DNA of 64,000 bases from Actinosynnema sp040640215 (GCF_040640215.1 NZ_JBFABG010000002.1:496001-560000); one strand, 5' to 3'. Shown: positions 1 to 9,757, counted from the first letter of the stretch. Notes: generated from the letters alone by a model not told the origin. Made by a program: numbers and translations.

Positions 1-1110
1 CTGCTCGGTGGAGCTCGCGTTGTCCAGCACCACCAGCATCCGGCGGCCCGAGGACAGCGAGCGGTAGCGGGCGACCTGCTCCTCGGGGGTGTCCGGCGAG
101 TCGGAGCCGAGCGCGCGCAGGAGCAGCGGCAGCACCTGCGCGGGCCCCAGGGGCGACCGCTCGTCGAAGCCCCGCAGGTCCACGAAGAGCTGGCCGTCCG
201 GGTAGGAGGCCGCCACCCGGTGCGCCCAGTGCACCGCGAGCGAGGTCTTGCCGACCCCGGCGGTGCCGGAGACCACCGCCACCACCGGCCCGTCCCGGCC
301 CGCCAGCTCGTCCAGCCGGGCCAGGTCGGCCGCGCGCCCGGTGAACGTGCCGACGTCCGGCGGCAGTTGGCGCGGCACCACGTCCGGACCGCGCCGCACC
401 ACCCGCACGGCGTCCCGCTGGGCCACGATCCCCTCGTGGACCTCACGCAGCCGGCGGCCGGGGTCGACCCCCATCTCCTCCGCGAGCAGCGCCCGGACCT
501 CCCCGTACGCGGCCAGCGCCTCGGCCTGCCGGTCCGCGCGGTACAGCGCGGTCATCAACTGCCCCCAGAACCGCTCCCGCGTCGGGTACCGGTCCACCAG
601 CTTCCGCAGCTCGCCCACCAGCGACTCCGCCTCGCCGGCCGCCAGGTCCGCGTCCACCCGGCGCTCCAGGGCGGCCGACCACTCCTCCTCCAGCGGCGCG
701 ACGTGGTCGCGGTGCAGCAGGTCGGACCGGACGTCGGCCAGCGGCGCGCCCCGCCACAGCGCCAACCCTTCGGAGAACCGCCCCTCGCGCACCAGTTCGC
801 GGAACACGTGCAGGTCCAACTGGCCCGGCTCGACCCGGGCCAGGTAGCCGCGCCCGGCGGTGCGCACCACGTCCACGCCGGCCAGCGACTGCCGCAGCCG
901 GGTGACCACCATCTGGAGGGTCGCCTTGGCCCGCCCCGGGGTCGGCGGACCGCCGTCCCACAGCAGCTCGACCAGCACGTCCACCGGTACGACCCGGTCG
1001 GCGTTGAGCAGCAGCGCCGCGAGCAGCACCCGCGCCCGGCCCGACGGCAGCCGCACCGGCCCGTTCCGGTCCCAGACCTCCAGCGGCCCGAGAACTCTGA
1101 ACTCAGCCAT
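1..1110 (-). CDS. AfsR/SARP-family transcriptional regulator with NB-ARC ATPase domain (3' end outside window)
   Basis: The first 370 residues are visible; the gene runs off the left edge. It begins with a winged-helix DNA-binding domain (about residues 1-95, MAEFRVLGPLEVW start, typical of SARPs), followed by a helical BTAD domain (about 96-245) and the start of an NB-ARC type STAND ATPase with P-loop GTAGVGKTS (Lys288) and Walker B-like LVVLDN near residue 360. This order is that of AfsR-type regulators, which switch on nearby genes, often secondary metabolism, when the ATPase module is engaged. The ATG at 1110 fits the family N-terminus. It lies downstream of eccC on the same strand, separated by two strong hairpins, so it is probably a separate transcript. 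Targets cannot be read from the sequence. Confidence 0.9.
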   Translation of the reverse strand, partial: MAEFRVLGPLEVWDRNGPVRLPSGRARVLLAALLLNADRVVPVDVLVELLWDGGPPTPGRAKATLQMVVTRLRQSLAGVDVVRTAGRGYLARVEPGQLDLHVFRELVREGRFSEGLALWRGAPLADVRSDLLHRDHVAPLEEEWSAALERRVDADLAAGEAESLVGELRKLVDRYPTRERFWGQLMTALYRADRQAEALAAYGEVRALLAEEMGVDPGRRLREVHEGIVAQRDAVRVVRRGPDVVPRQLPPDVGTFTGRAADLARLDELAGRDGPVVAVVSGTAGVGKTSLAVHWAHRVAASYPDGQLFVDLRGFDERSPLGPAQVLPLLLRALGSDSPDTPEEQVARYRSLSSGRRMLVVLDNASSTEQ

Positions 1111-1171
1111 GACCGATTCCCCCCGGAGAACGTGGATCACCACCCAACCGCGTCCGGGCGGTTCGCTCAAT

Positions 1172-1204
1172 CGAATGAGAGCCCGGTGTGAGCCGAGTGT
1201 GAGC
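1172..1204 (-). promoter_or_regulatory. Three 11-bp direct repeats upstream of the SARP gene
   Basis: On the minus strand three consecutive 11-mers read GCTCACACTCG, GCTCACACCGG and GCTCTCATTCG, ending about 60 bp before the SARP start codon. SARP/OmpR-type winged helices bind heptamer direct repeats at 11-bp spacing, so this is a plausible autoregulatory or promoter-proximal operator. Binding is inferred; the repeat and its period are visible. Confidence 0.55.
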
Positions 1205-1364
1205 GGGCCGCGCCAGGCTGGGTCCCGCCCACCGTGTTCCCCAGGGCCCGGGAGGTCACGAGGCGGTCGGCACCGAGGGGGGTGCCGCGGTCCGCCCGGG
1301 TCAGGTCGAGGCGCGTCGTACCCAGGGGGGTGACGCGCCCCAGCACCGCCGCGGTGAGCACCCC

Positions 1365-1409
1365 GGCTCGCGGATGTCGAACTCTCCCCCGTTCGGACAT
1401 CCGCGAGCC
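1365..1409. terminator. Long inverted repeat between eccC and the SARP gene
   Basis: Arms GGCTCGCGGATGTC (1365-1378) and its exact complement (1396-1409) form a 14-bp stem extended by a further 4 pairs after one bulged base, with a short C-rich loop. It is the second hairpin after the eccC stop and stands in the 387-bp gap before the SARP gene. It could be a back-up terminator or a protein-binding palindrome. No gene is seen elsewhere in 1111-1497. Confidence 0.55.
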
Positions 1410-1456
1410 ACCGCCGGGTCCCGCGCCGAACCACTCGCGGACCCCGGACGTGCGGA

Positions 1457-1481
1457 AGGCCCCGCCGGGCGGGCGGGGCCT
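1457..1481 (-). terminator. Terminator of eccC
   Basis: A perfect 10-bp GC stem (AGGCCCCGCC / GGCGGGGCCT) with a 5-nt loop begins 17 nt after the eccC stop codon. There is no U tract, as is common for actinobacterial intrinsic terminators. Confidence 0.7.
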
Positions 1482-1497
1482 GCCACGCGTCCGGGGG

Positions 1498-4400
1498 TCA
1501 GTCCGGCTGGATCCAGGCGACCTGGATGCGCTGCTGGCCGGACTTGCGGGTGACCAGCGTGCCCCGGCCGGGCGGCTGCGGCGACGGCTTGAGGTTGCCC
1601 ACGATCGCGCCCTCCTCCTTCGAGCCGGAGCCGACCATGATCGGGGCCGAGATCTCCTTGAGCTTGCCCAGGATCGGGTCGTACATGGCGCGCGACGCGC
1701 CACCCATCCGGCGGACCGCGATGACGTGCAGGCCCACGTCCTTGGCCTGCGGGATGAACTCGGCCAGCGGTTGCAGCGGGTTCTGCGCGCCCTGCGGGGC
1801 GACCAGGTCGTAGTCGTCCACGATGACGAACAGCTCGGGGCCCTTCCACCAGGAGCGGTTCTTCAACTGCTCCTGGGTGACGTCCGGGCCGGGCAGCCGG
1901 CCGGTCATCGAGCCGCGCACGTCCTTGACCATGTCGGTGAGCTGCGCCGACGACACCGCGTAGGCCAGCAGGTGGTCGGAGTCGATGAAGCCGAGCATGG
2001 TGCGCCGGTAGTCGACCAGCATGATCAGCGCCTCGGAGGAGGTGTAGCCGGTCATGATCCCGCGCACGATCGTGCGCAGCAGGTTGGTCTTGCCCGACTC
2101 GCCGTCGGCCAGGCACATGAAGTGCGGGTCGGCGTCGAAGTCCAGGTAGACCGGTGCCAGCTCGTCCTCGTTGACGCCGACCGGCACCAGGTGCCCCCGG
2201 TTGGGCTTGAACTGCTGGACCTGGCCCATGAAGTCGCCGTACTGGAGCAGGTCGGGCAGCAGCCTGACCTGCGGGGCGCGCCGGCCGCGCCACGCGGCGG
2301 ACACCTTGGCGATCATGTCCTGCACGCCCGCCGCCGCCGACTCCGGGTCCGAGGACGCGTCGATGCGCGGCAGCGCGGTGAGGAAGTGCAGCTTCTGCGG
2401 CGACAGGCCGCGACCCGGCCGGCCGGCCGGGATGTTGATCGCGACCTTGCGGTCCACGTCGGACTCCGACGGGTCGCCCAGCCGCAGCTCGAACCGGGTG
2501 CCGAGCAGGTCCTTCATCGCGGGCCGGATCTCCGCCCAGCGGTTGGCGGCCACGATCACGTGCACGCCGTAGGACAGGCCCTGCGCCGCCAGCGCCTGGA
2601 CCTGCGGCTCCAGCACCTCGAACTCCTGCCGGAAGTTCATCCAGCCGTCGACCACCAGGAACGCGTCACCGAAGTCGTCGTCCCGGATCTCGCCGCGCCG
2701 CCGCCGGTTGCGGAACTCCACCATCGAGTCGATGCCCTGCGCCCGGAACCGGAGCTCGCGCTCCGCGATCAGACCGCTCAGCTCGGCCACCATCCGGCGC
2801 GCCTTGTCCACGTCCAACCGCGACGCGAAGCCACCCACGTGCGGCAGCTTCTCCAGCGACGCGAGCGTGCCGCCACCGAGGTCCAGGCAGTAGAACTGCA
2901 CCTCTTCGGGGGTGTGCGTCAGCGCCATCGACGTGATCATGCTCCGCAGCATCATCGACTTGCCCGACTGCGGACCGCCCACGATCGCACCGTGGCCGGC
3001 CGCACCGGAGAAGTCCGCCCACAGCAGGTCGCGGCGCTGCTCGAACGGCTTGTCGACCACGCCCAGCGGGACCTGGAGCTTGCCGTTGGAGAAGAACCCC
3101 GGCGAGGTCAGCCCCCGGTCCTCGGTCGGCTGGAGCGGCGGCAGCAGCGTGTCCAGCGACGGCGGCTCGTTCAGCGGCGGCAGCCACACCTCGTGCGCCG
3201 GGGGCCCCTGGCCCACCAGCCGCTCGACGATGACCTCCAGCTCGCTGGGCTCGTTGCTGTCCTGCTTCTCCGGCTTCTCCTGCTTGGTCGGCTCGACCGG
3301 CTTCACCGGCTCCTTGGGGACCTCGACGTAGTCCGGCACGAAGAAGCGCGGTCGCTTGTCGCTGGACACCACGGCCGACGGGCCGGCCACCTGGATGCCG
3401 GCGGGCCGGTACGGACCGGACACGTACAGCGCCTTGAACCGGGTCAGCGGCGAACCCTGCACGCCCAGGTACCCCGAACCCGGGATGGGCGGCAGCTCGT
3501 ACGCGTCCGGCACGCCGATCGCGGCCCGCGACTCGGCGGCGGAGAACGTCTTCAGACCGATCCGGTAGGACAGGAAGGTGTCCAGACCGCGCAACTTGCC
3601 CTCTTCGAGGCGCTGCGAGGCGAGCAGCATGTGCATCTGGAGCGACCGGCCGACGCGGCCGATCTGGAGGAAGATGTCGATGAAGTCCGGCTTGGCCGTC
3701 AGCATCTCGGAGAACTCGTCGATGCAGATGAACAGCGCCGGCAGCGGGTCGAGGTCGGCCCCGTTCTCGCGGGCCTTCTCGTAGTCCCAGACGTTCTTGT
3801 AGTTGCCCTTGGCGAGCACCTCCTGGCGGCGCGACACCTCGCCCGCGATGGCGTCCTTCATCCGGTCGACCAGGGTCAGGTCGCCCGCCAGGTTGGTGAT
3901 GGTCGCGGCGACGTGCGGGGCCTTGTCCAGGCCGAGGAACGTCGCACCGCCCTTGAAGTCGACCAGGATCATGTTCAGCGACGTCGAGGAGTGCGTGGCC
4001 AGCAGGCCCAGCACCAGCGTGCGCAGGAACTCCGACTTGCCGGAGCCGGTCGCGCCGATGCACAGGCCGTGCGGGCCCATGCCCTCCATGGCCGCTTCCT
4101 TGATGTCCAGCTCGACCTGCTGGCCGAACTCGCCGATGCCGAAGGGCACCCGGTAGCGGTCGCGCACCGGCCGGGGCCGCCACGCCTGCTGCACGTCGAA
4201 GGTCAGCGGGTCGCCCTGGAGGCCCAGGAACTCGACCAGCGGCGGGTTGTTGGACATCGACAGCGGGTCCTCGTCGCTGCCGCCCGCGTCCACGCCACCG
4301 ACCCGGTACGGCGCGATCCGCCGGGCCAGCGCCTCCGCCTCGACGACGCTGAGCCAGTCCGGCCCGCCGAACCACTCGACGCCGCCGGCGCTGCGCGCGC

Positions 4401-5505
4401 CCAGCTTGCCGTCCTCGATGACCAGCCGCAGGCCGCGCCGCGCGGTCAGGTTGCCCAGCGACTCGGACAGGTCCAGCAGCGTGACGCCGACCAGGCCCTC
4501 CTCCAGGATGATCTGCTCTTCCCGGGTGACGTCGCCGTCGTCGATCACGATCACGATGTGCGGCTGGTCGGCGGGCGGCGGCGCGTTGCGGGTGAACCGC
4601 TGCCGGTCGCGCAACTGCTCGTCGAGCATCTGCTCGACCTCGGTCAGCGAGCCGGCCATCATCCGCATCTGGCCGATGCCGTCCACGATGTTCGGGTGCT
4701 GCACGTGCGGCAGCCACTTCAGCCACTCCCACTGGGCCTTGGTGCGGCCGGTCGTGACGACCGCGATCAGCAGGTCGTCCGGGGAGTGGAAGGTGGCCAT
4801 CTGCGCCAGCAGCGCGCGGGCCAGGCCGCGCTTGACCTCGATCTCGCCGAGCAGGCCGACGGCGGCGAAGCCGCGCAGCGCGATCGAGATCGGCAGTTCG
4901 GGGACCAGCGAGTGGGCGCGCACGAACCGGCGCAGCGCCAGCGTCGCGATGGGCTCCAGCTCCTCCACCGGGCCGGTCTGCGGCGGCACCAGGCGGGTGG
5001 CCAGCCGCTGCGAGCCCCGGCCCGCGCGCAGGTGGCAGAAGTCCGGGTCGTTCTGCCGGCGTTCCCACATCCGGCGGGTGGTGGCCAGCGACCACAGCAT
5101 CTGCGGGTCCGGGTGCACCCACTCGCGCTCGGCGCGCTGCTCGTTGGCCGCCTCGCGGGCGCGGTCCCGCATCTGGCCGAGGTACCGCAGGTAGTCCTTG
5201 CGGTCCTCGTTCATCTCGGCCTTCTTCTGGCCCTTCCCGGAACCCATGCCGCCCGCCATCATGCCGATGGTGGAGATCATCATCATGCCCGGCATGATCA
5301 TCGCGGCGGGGTTCTTGTTGCTGTAGCTGAACATCAAGACCATCATCCCGACGGATGACACGATCATGACGGCCGGCATCGCCTTCATCATCACGTTGCC
5401 GGGGATGACCCGGGGCACCTCGGGCGGCGGTTCGAGGTGGACCTCGCCGCCCGGCGGACGGGGAGCGGCGAGGCGTGCCGTGCGCTTGAACTGCAACGTG
5501 CTCAC
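1498..5505 (-). CDS. eccC: Type VII secretion ATPase EccC (FtsK/SpoIIIE family)
   Basis: This 1335-residue protein is the motor of the ESX membrane complex. Two hydrophobic segments (about residues 38-60 and 66-86) anchor it, followed by three FtsK-like ATPase domains, each with a P-loop: GATGSGKS (Lys490), GGPQSGKS (Lys849) and ADGESGKT (Lys1139). This is the fused EccCa+EccCb form rather than the split ESX-1 form. The GTG start at 5505 has an AGAGG ribosome site upstream and gives the usual short cytoplasmic N-terminus. It is divergent from eccD-mycP across a 254-bp intergenic region that must hold both promoters. In known systems domain 1 is the power-generating domain and the last domain binds substrate C-terminal signals; which substrates this copy recognises cannot be told. 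Confidence 0.97.
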   Translation of the reverse strand: MSTLQFKRTARLAAPRPPGGEVHLEPPPEVPRVIPGNVMMKAMPAVMIVSSVGMMVLMFSYSNKNPAAMIMPGMMMISTIGMMAGGMGSGKGQKKAEMNEDRKDYLRYLGQMRDRAREAANEQRAEREWVHPDPQMLWSLATTRRMWERRQNDPDFCHLRAGRGSQRLATRLVPPQTGPVEELEPIATLALRRFVRAHSLVPELPISIALRGFAAVGLLGEIEVKRGLARALLAQMATFHSPDDLLIAVVTTGRTKAQWEWLKWLPHVQHPNIVDGIGQMRMMAGSLTEVEQMLDEQLRDRQRFTRNAPPPADQPHIVIVIDDGDVTREEQIILEEGLVGVTLLDLSESLGNLTARRGLRLVIEDGKLGARSAGGVEWFGGPDWLSVVEAEALARRIAPYRVGGVDAGGSDEDPLSMSNNPPLVEFLGLQGDPLTFDVQQAWRPRPVRDRYRVPFGIGEFGQQVELDIKEAAMEGMGPHGLCIGATGSGKSEFLRTLVLGLLATHSSTSLNMILVDFKGGATFLGLDKAPHVAATITNLAGDLTLVDRMKDAIAGEVSRRQEVLAKGNYKNVWDYEKARENGADLDPLPALFICIDEFSEMLTAKPDFIDIFLQIGRVGRSLQMHMLLASQRLEEGKLRGLDTFLSYRIGLKTFSAAESRAAIGVPDAYELPPIPGSGYLGVQGSPLTRFKALYVSGPYRPAGIQVAGPSAVVSSDKRPRFFVPDYVEVPKEPVKPVEPTKQEKPEKQDSNEPSELEVIVERLVGQGPPAHEVWLPPLNEPPSLDTLLPPLQPTEDRGLTSPGFFSNGKLQVPLGVVDKPFEQRRDLLWADFSGAAGHGAIVGGPQSGKSMMLRSMITSMALTHTPEEVQFYCLDLGGGTLASLEKLPHVGGFASRLDVDKARRMVAELSGLIAERELRFRAQGIDSMVEFRNRRRRGEIRDDDFGDAFLVVDGWMNFRQEFEVLEPQVQALAAQGLSYGVHVIVAANRWAEIRPAMKDLLGTRFELRLGDPSESDVDRKVAINIPAGRPGRGLSPQKLHFLTALPRIDASSDPESAAAGVQDMIAKVSAAWRGRRAPQVRLLPDLLQYGDFMGQVQQFKPNRGHLVPVGVNEDELAPVYLDFDADPHFMCLADGESGKTNLLRTIVRGIMTGYTSSEALIMLVDYRRTMLGFIDSDHLLAYAVSSAQLTDMVKDVRGSMTGRLPGPDVTQEQLKNRSWWKGPELFVIVDDYDLVAPQGAQNPLQPLAEFIPQAKDVGLHVIAVRRMGGASRAMYDPILGKLKEISAPIMVGSGSKEEGAIVGNLKPSPQPPGRGTLVTRKSGQQRIQVAWIQPD

Positions 5506-5759
5506 CTGACAGGCACCTCTTCACACTCTCGAACCAACGCACGCGGGGGTGCGCCCACCAGTCGCAACCGACACTATGGCGCATCGCCGGAACCGGCGGC
5601 GGTGGGTCCGGGAAAATCGTCGTGGGACGTGTTCTGCCGAACCGCCCTGCCGGAACACCCGTTGCGTCCATAATTGGGGCCGCCCGGTGGGCCCCCGCGC
5701 GGACGAATAAGGTCGACGCGGCCCACAAGCACACGAGCAACAGGACCTAGGGGGCGCTG

Positions 5760-7154
5760 GTGGCGACCGGTACGACGGTGTTCAGCCGGGTGACGGTGGT
5801 TGCGCCGCGAACGCGTATCGACGTCGCGTTGCCGGCCGACGTCGCGGTGGCCGACCTGCTGCCGATGCTGCTGGACATGGCCAAGGAGGCCACTCCGGAC
5901 GGCGGCGTGCGGCACGGCGGCTGGACGTTGGCGAAGCTGGGCGACAGCCCGCTCGACCCGAGCCGCACGCTGGCCTCGCTGGGCGTGGTGGACGGCGAGC
6001 TGCTCCAGCTCCGCAAGCGGAACGAGAACCCGCCGCCCCCGCTCTACGACGACGTGGTGGACGCGATCGCGGAGTCCGATCCGGACAGCTTCCGCCCGTG
6101 GACGAAGGACACCGCCCGCCGCTACGGCCACCTCGCCGGCGCGTTGGCCCTGATCACGGCCGCCGTGGCGGTCCTGCTCTCCGGTCCGCTGGTCGGCGGC
6201 AGCGGCCTGTGGCCGGCGATCTGCGCGGGCGCGACGGCCGTCGTGGCGCTGGCGGCCGGCGCGGTCATCGCGCGGTCCTACGACGCGACCGGCACGGGCG
6301 TGCTGATCGCCGCGGCGGGCGGCCTGCCGATGGCCTACGTGGCCGGCCTCTACACCGTGCCGGGCGAGATCGGGCGGCCGAACCTGCTGCTGGCCAGCGT
6401 GCTGGTGCTGATCTTCGCGTCCGCCGCGATCCTGCTCATCGGGCGCGGCATCACGGTGTTCATCGCGGCGGCCACGGCGGGCGCGCTGAGCGGCCTGGCG
6501 TTCCTGATCGGGATCTTCGTCGACCACCCGGTGGTCGGGATCGCGGCGGCGACCGCGGCGGTGTCGCTGGCGATGCTCTCCGCGCTGCCCCGGCTCACCA
6601 TCCAGTTGGCGAAGCTGCCGCTGCCGACCGTGCCGGGCAGTGCCGAGGACCTCAAGGAGGACACCGGCTTCCCGGAGTACGCGGTGATCGAGCGGCGCAC
6701 CGCGAACGCCCACGAGTACCTGACGGGCATGATCATCGGCTGCGGCGGCATCGCCGCGGTGTTCTCGGTGATCGCCGCCGGCGACGGCACCGTCTTCGGC
6801 CCGATCCTGGCGGTCGTGGTGGCCCTGGTGCTGCTGCTGCGCGGCCGGGCCTACGCCAACGGCGCGCAGGCCGTGGCGCTGCTGGTGTCCGGCATGGTGG
6901 CCGGCACGGGCGTGCTGATCGGCTGGCTGGTCGAGTCGAGCGCCGCGAACCGGCTGCTGTTCGTGTTCGGCACCCTCGTGGTGGTCGGCGCGGGCGCGCT
7001 GGTGCTCGGCGTGATCTTCCCCAACCAGAAGTTCTCGCCGGTGCTGCGCCGCACGGTGGACGTGCTGGAGGCCATCCTGATCGCCGCGGTGCTGCCGCTG
7101 GCGCTCGCCGTGATGGACCTCTACGTCGCCATGCGCCAGTTGATCCCGGCCTGA
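5760..7154 (+). CDS. eccD: Type VII secretion integral membrane protein EccD
   Basis: 464 residues. An N-terminal ubiquitin-like (YukD) domain of about 90 residues, with the family's TRIDVALPADVAVADLLP-like opening, is followed by about eleven hydrophobic segments from residue 125 to the end. EccD forms the membrane pore vestibule of ESX systems together with EccC, EccB and EccE. The start is GTG at 5760 after an AGGGGG stretch. The mycP start codon follows the stop by 5 nt, so the two are co-transcribed and probably translationally coupled. Confidence 0.95.
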   Translation: MATGTTVFSRVTVVAPRTRIDVALPADVAVADLLPMLLDMAKEATPDGGVRHGGWTLAKLGDSPLDPSRTLASLGVVDGELLQLRKRNENPPPPLYDDVVDAIAESDPDSFRPWTKDTARRYGHLAGALALITAAVAVLLSGPLVGGSGLWPAICAGATAVVALAAGAVIARSYDATGTGVLIAAAGGLPMAYVAGLYTVPGEIGRPNLLLASVLVLIFASAAILLIGRGITVFIAAATAGALSGLAFLIGIFVDHPVVGIAAATAAVSLAMLSALPRLTIQLAKLPLPTVPGSAEDLKEDTGFPEYAVIERRTANAHEYLTGMIIGCGGIAAVFSVIAAGDGTVFGPILAVVVALVLLLRGRAYANGAQAVALLVSGMVAGTGVLIGWLVESSAANRLLFVFGTLVVVGAGALVLGVIFPNQKFSPVLRRTVDVLEAILIAAVLPLALAVMDLYVAMRQLIPA

Positions 7155-7159
7155 CCGCC

Positions 7160-8593
7160 GTGGACCGCACCGCACGCGCCCTCGCCGCCGCGGCAGCCGT
7201 CGCGCTGGTCCTGGTGTCCGCGCCCGGCGCGTACGCCCAGCAGCCGACGTCCACCGCGCCGGCGCGGCCGAACTCGGTCCCGCCGCCGGTCGACCTCGGC
7301 AAGTACCTCAAGCCGTTCAAGGCACCGGCCGAGGACGTGAACTACACGCCGAGCAAGCTCTGCTTCCAGTCCAACACCGGCAACCAGCCGATCCCGAACA
7401 AGCCGTGGGGCCAGATGCAGTTGCGCCTGGAGGAGGCGCACCGCTTCGCCACCGGCGCGGGCGTGAAGCTGGCCGTCATCGACACCGGAGTCAACGCCGA
7501 GCACCCCCGGCTCAAGGGCCGGGTGACCGCCGGCGGCGACTACGTGGAGACGGAGAAGCGCGGCACCACCGACTGCGACGGCCACGGCACCGAGGTGGCG
7601 GGCGTGGCGGCGGCCAGCCGGGACGAGCAGACCGGGTTCATCGGCGCGGCACCCGAGGCGGAGATCATCGCCTACCGCCAGACCAGCGACCACTTCAAGT
7701 ACGAAGACCCGGCCAAGGTGGACAACCGGTCCTCGGCGGGCAAGGTGCGCACCCTGGCGGAGGCCATCGTGGCCGCCGCGACGGCCGGGGCCCAGGTCAT
7801 CAACATCTCGCTGACCTCCTGCGAGCAGCCGCACGAGCCGAGCGAGCAGGAGCGCGAGCTCCAGGCCGCGATCCACTGGGCGGTGAACGAGAAGGACGCC
7901 GTGATCGTGACGGCGGCGGGCAACATGGGCACCGACGGCAAGGGTTGCAGCATCCAGAACGACAACCAGGACACCGACGCGGTCAACGTCGTCGCGTCGC
8001 CGCCCTGGTACGCGGACAACGTGCTGTCGGTGGCGTCGATGAGCCAGAACGGCGTCGTCTCGAACTTCTCGGTGTGGGGCCCGTGGATCAGCGTGGCCGC
8101 GCCGGGCGAGGAGATCACCACGCTGGACCCGGCCGGTCAGGGACTGGCCAACGTCCACGTCGACGAGCGCGGCACGCCCAGCCGCATCCAGGGCACCAGC
8201 TACGCGTCGCCGTACGTGGCCGGGGTGGTGGCCCTGGTCCGCCAGCGCTTCCCCGACCTCGACGCGCGCCAGGTGATGGACCGGATCAAGGCCACCGCGC
8301 AGCACCCCGGCAACCCGGGCGGCCGGGACCACAAGGTCGGCGCGGGCATGATCAACCCGGTGGCCGCGCTCACCGCGGAGCTGCCCTCCGAGGAGGGCCG
8401 CCGGCAGGACACCCCGCCCCAGCTCATGACCGACCTCGGCCCGATGGACCCGCCGGACCACACGCCGCTGATCGTGGCGCTGTCCGGGACGGGCGCGGGC
8501 GTGACCCTGCTGCTGCTCACGCTGTTCACCGTCCACACGGTCAACCGCAACCGGGCCCGCCGGGCGACGCCGGTCAAGCGCGGCATCGGCTGA
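7160..8593 (+). CDS. mycP: Type VII secretion-associated subtilisin-like protease (mycosin)
   Basis: 477 residues from GTG 7160. A signal peptide (about 1-27, ending AYAQQ) leads to a subtilase S8 domain with Asp108 (AVIDTGVN), His142 (DGHGTEVAG) and Ser347 (GTSYASP), then a Pro-rich linker and one C-terminal membrane helix (about 434-458) followed by an Arg-rich cytoplasmic end. This is the mycosin layout; MycP caps and stabilises the ESX pore on the outer face and can clip substrates. It follows eccD by 5 nt. It converges with the WXG-type gene, 22 bp between stops, with only a weak 6-bp hairpin there. Confidence 0.95.
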   Translation: MDRTARALAAAAAVALVLVSAPGAYAQQPTSTAPARPNSVPPPVDLGKYLKPFKAPAEDVNYTPSKLCFQSNTGNQPIPNKPWGQMQLRLEEAHRFATGAGVKLAVIDTGVNAEHPRLKGRVTAGGDYVETEKRGTTDCDGHGTEVAGVAAASRDEQTGFIGAAPEAEIIAYRQTSDHFKYEDPAKVDNRSSAGKVRTLAEAIVAAATAGAQVINISLTSCEQPHEPSEQERELQAAIHWAVNEKDAVIVTAAGNMGTDGKGCSIQNDNQDTDAVNVVASPPWYADNVLSVASMSQNGVVSNFSVWGPWISVAAPGEEITTLDPAGQGLANVHVDERGTPSRIQGTSYASPYVAGVVALVRQRFPDLDARQVMDRIKATAQHPGNPGGRDHKVGAGMINPVAALTAELPSEEGRRQDTPPQLMTDLGPMDPPDHTPLIVALSGTGAGVTLLLLTLFTVHTVNRNRARRATPVKRGIG

Positions 8594-8615
8594 GCCGACG
8601 CGGGACGGGCCGAGC

Positions 8616-9752
8616 TCAGTCCTCGCCGACGACCTGGGGCGCGGTCTTCTTGGGCTTGCCGAACAGCTCCTCGGCGGAGCCGGCGATGCGGACCTTGGAC
8701 TTGTGCTCCTTGTCCCCGCCCTGCTGGCCGCCGGCACCGGCCATGCCGCCGCCCATCATCCCGCCGCCCACCATCCCGCCACCGGCCGCGCCGGACGCCG
8801 GACCGCCGCCGCCCGCCGCGACGGGCCTGGACGCGGCCTCGGACGGGCGGGGCTCCTGGACCATGGCGGCCCCGCCGGGAGCGAGCTGCGGCTCGGGCGT
8901 CGAGCTCGCGGGCACACTCCCGCCGCCCCCGACACCACCGCCTCCGACACCGCCCCCACCAGGGGTTCCGCCACCGCCACCGGGGGTTCCACCACCGCCG
9001 CCACCGGGAATTCCACCGCCGCCACCGCCACCGGCGGCGGGCTTGGGCGCGTCTCCGGGCTTGGGTGCGTCGCCGCCACCACCACCGCCACCGCTCGTGA
9101 CCGCCGCCGGCGCGCCGGCGGCCTGAGGCTCGGTGAACGACCAGTTCCGCTCCGGGTACCGGTGCTCCATCGTGACCTCGGCGAAGTCCGCCGACCCGGA
9201 CACGCCGTCGCACAGCTTGAGGAACGCCTCCAGGACGTCCCGGACGGACTCGTAGAGCTCCTTCGCCGGGCCCCGCAGCTCGTCCAGCGCCTCGATCACC
9301 CGCCGGTCGCCGTCCAGCGGCAGCGCCGCCGCGCTCGACACGGTGTCGGCGGCCTCGGCGAACACCCGCGACATGTCCGAGACGATGTCCCGGATGCCGT
9401 CGGCGGTCAGGTCCAGCGCGTCGCCCATGGCGTGCATCGCGTCGGACATGTCGTGCCCGGCCAGTCCCACGGTCTGCATGTGCGCCACGAACGAGTCCGC
9501 GTCCCTGCCCTGCCACGCCGAGTCCAGCTTCCCCAGCGGCTTGGTCAGGTCGCGCGTCACGTGCTCGGCGACCAGGCCCGCCGCGCGCCACCGCTCGGCC
9601 TCGTCGTGCAGGTCGTTCCACGACCCGACGACCGGCGTGAAGTACTCCTCGACCAGGTCCAGCACGCCGAGCCGGCGGCTGATCCCGGACAGGTAGTCCA
9701 GTTCCGGCCCGACCTCGGCGGCGATCTGCCGCCCGTCCCTGCCCCGCACCAC
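8616..9752 (-). CDS. WXG100-superfamily protein with long Gly/Pro-rich tail, likely type VII secretion substrate
   Basis: 378 residues from GTG 9752. The N-terminal half (1-215) is predicted all-helical and carries a WxG turn in the context SAWQGRDADSF near residue 80, the signature of WXG100/PPE-like proteins. The second half is low complexity: repeats of Gly runs with Pro, Ala, Thr and Lys, then a Met/Gly segment and a charged end KPKKTAPQVVGED. Such fusions of a secreted helical hairpin to a disordered tail are frequent ESX substrates in Pseudonocardiales. It lies 5 bp after a small helical gene and downstream of eccB on the same strand. Substrate status is inference from fold and context. 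Confidence 0.8.
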   Translation of the reverse strand: MVRGRDGRQIAAEVGPELDYLSGISRRLGVLDLVEEYFTPVVGSWNDLHDEAERWRAAGLVAEHVTRDLTKPLGKLDSAWQGRDADSFVAHMQTVGLAGHDMSDAMHAMGDALDLTADGIRDIVSDMSRVFAEAADTVSSAAALPLDGDRRVIEALDELRGPAKELYESVRDVLEAFLKLCDGVSGSADFAEVTMEHRYPERNWSFTEPQAAGAPAAVTSGGGGGGGDAPKPGDAPKPAAGGGGGGGIPGGGGGGTPGGGGGTPGGGGVGGGGVGGGGSVPASSTPEPQLAPGGAAMVQEPRPSEAASRPVAAGGGGPASGAAGGGMVGGGMMGGGMAGAGGQQGGDKEHKSKVRIAGSAEELFGKPKKTAPQVVGED

Positions 9753-9757
9753 GCCCC

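Noticed and set aside
1234..5358. A 1374-codon open frame opposite eccC and similar very long frames opposite rpoB (51645-55214) and rpoC (47521-51933)
   Set aside because: They mirror highly conserved genes in very GC-rich DNA, are rich in Arg/Leu/Val/His/Gln in the way typical of antisense frames, and have no ribosome sites.
8930..9090. GGN/CCN trinucleotide repeat tract as a stand-alone repeat
   Set aside because: It is the coding sequence of the Gly-rich tail of the WXG-type protein.
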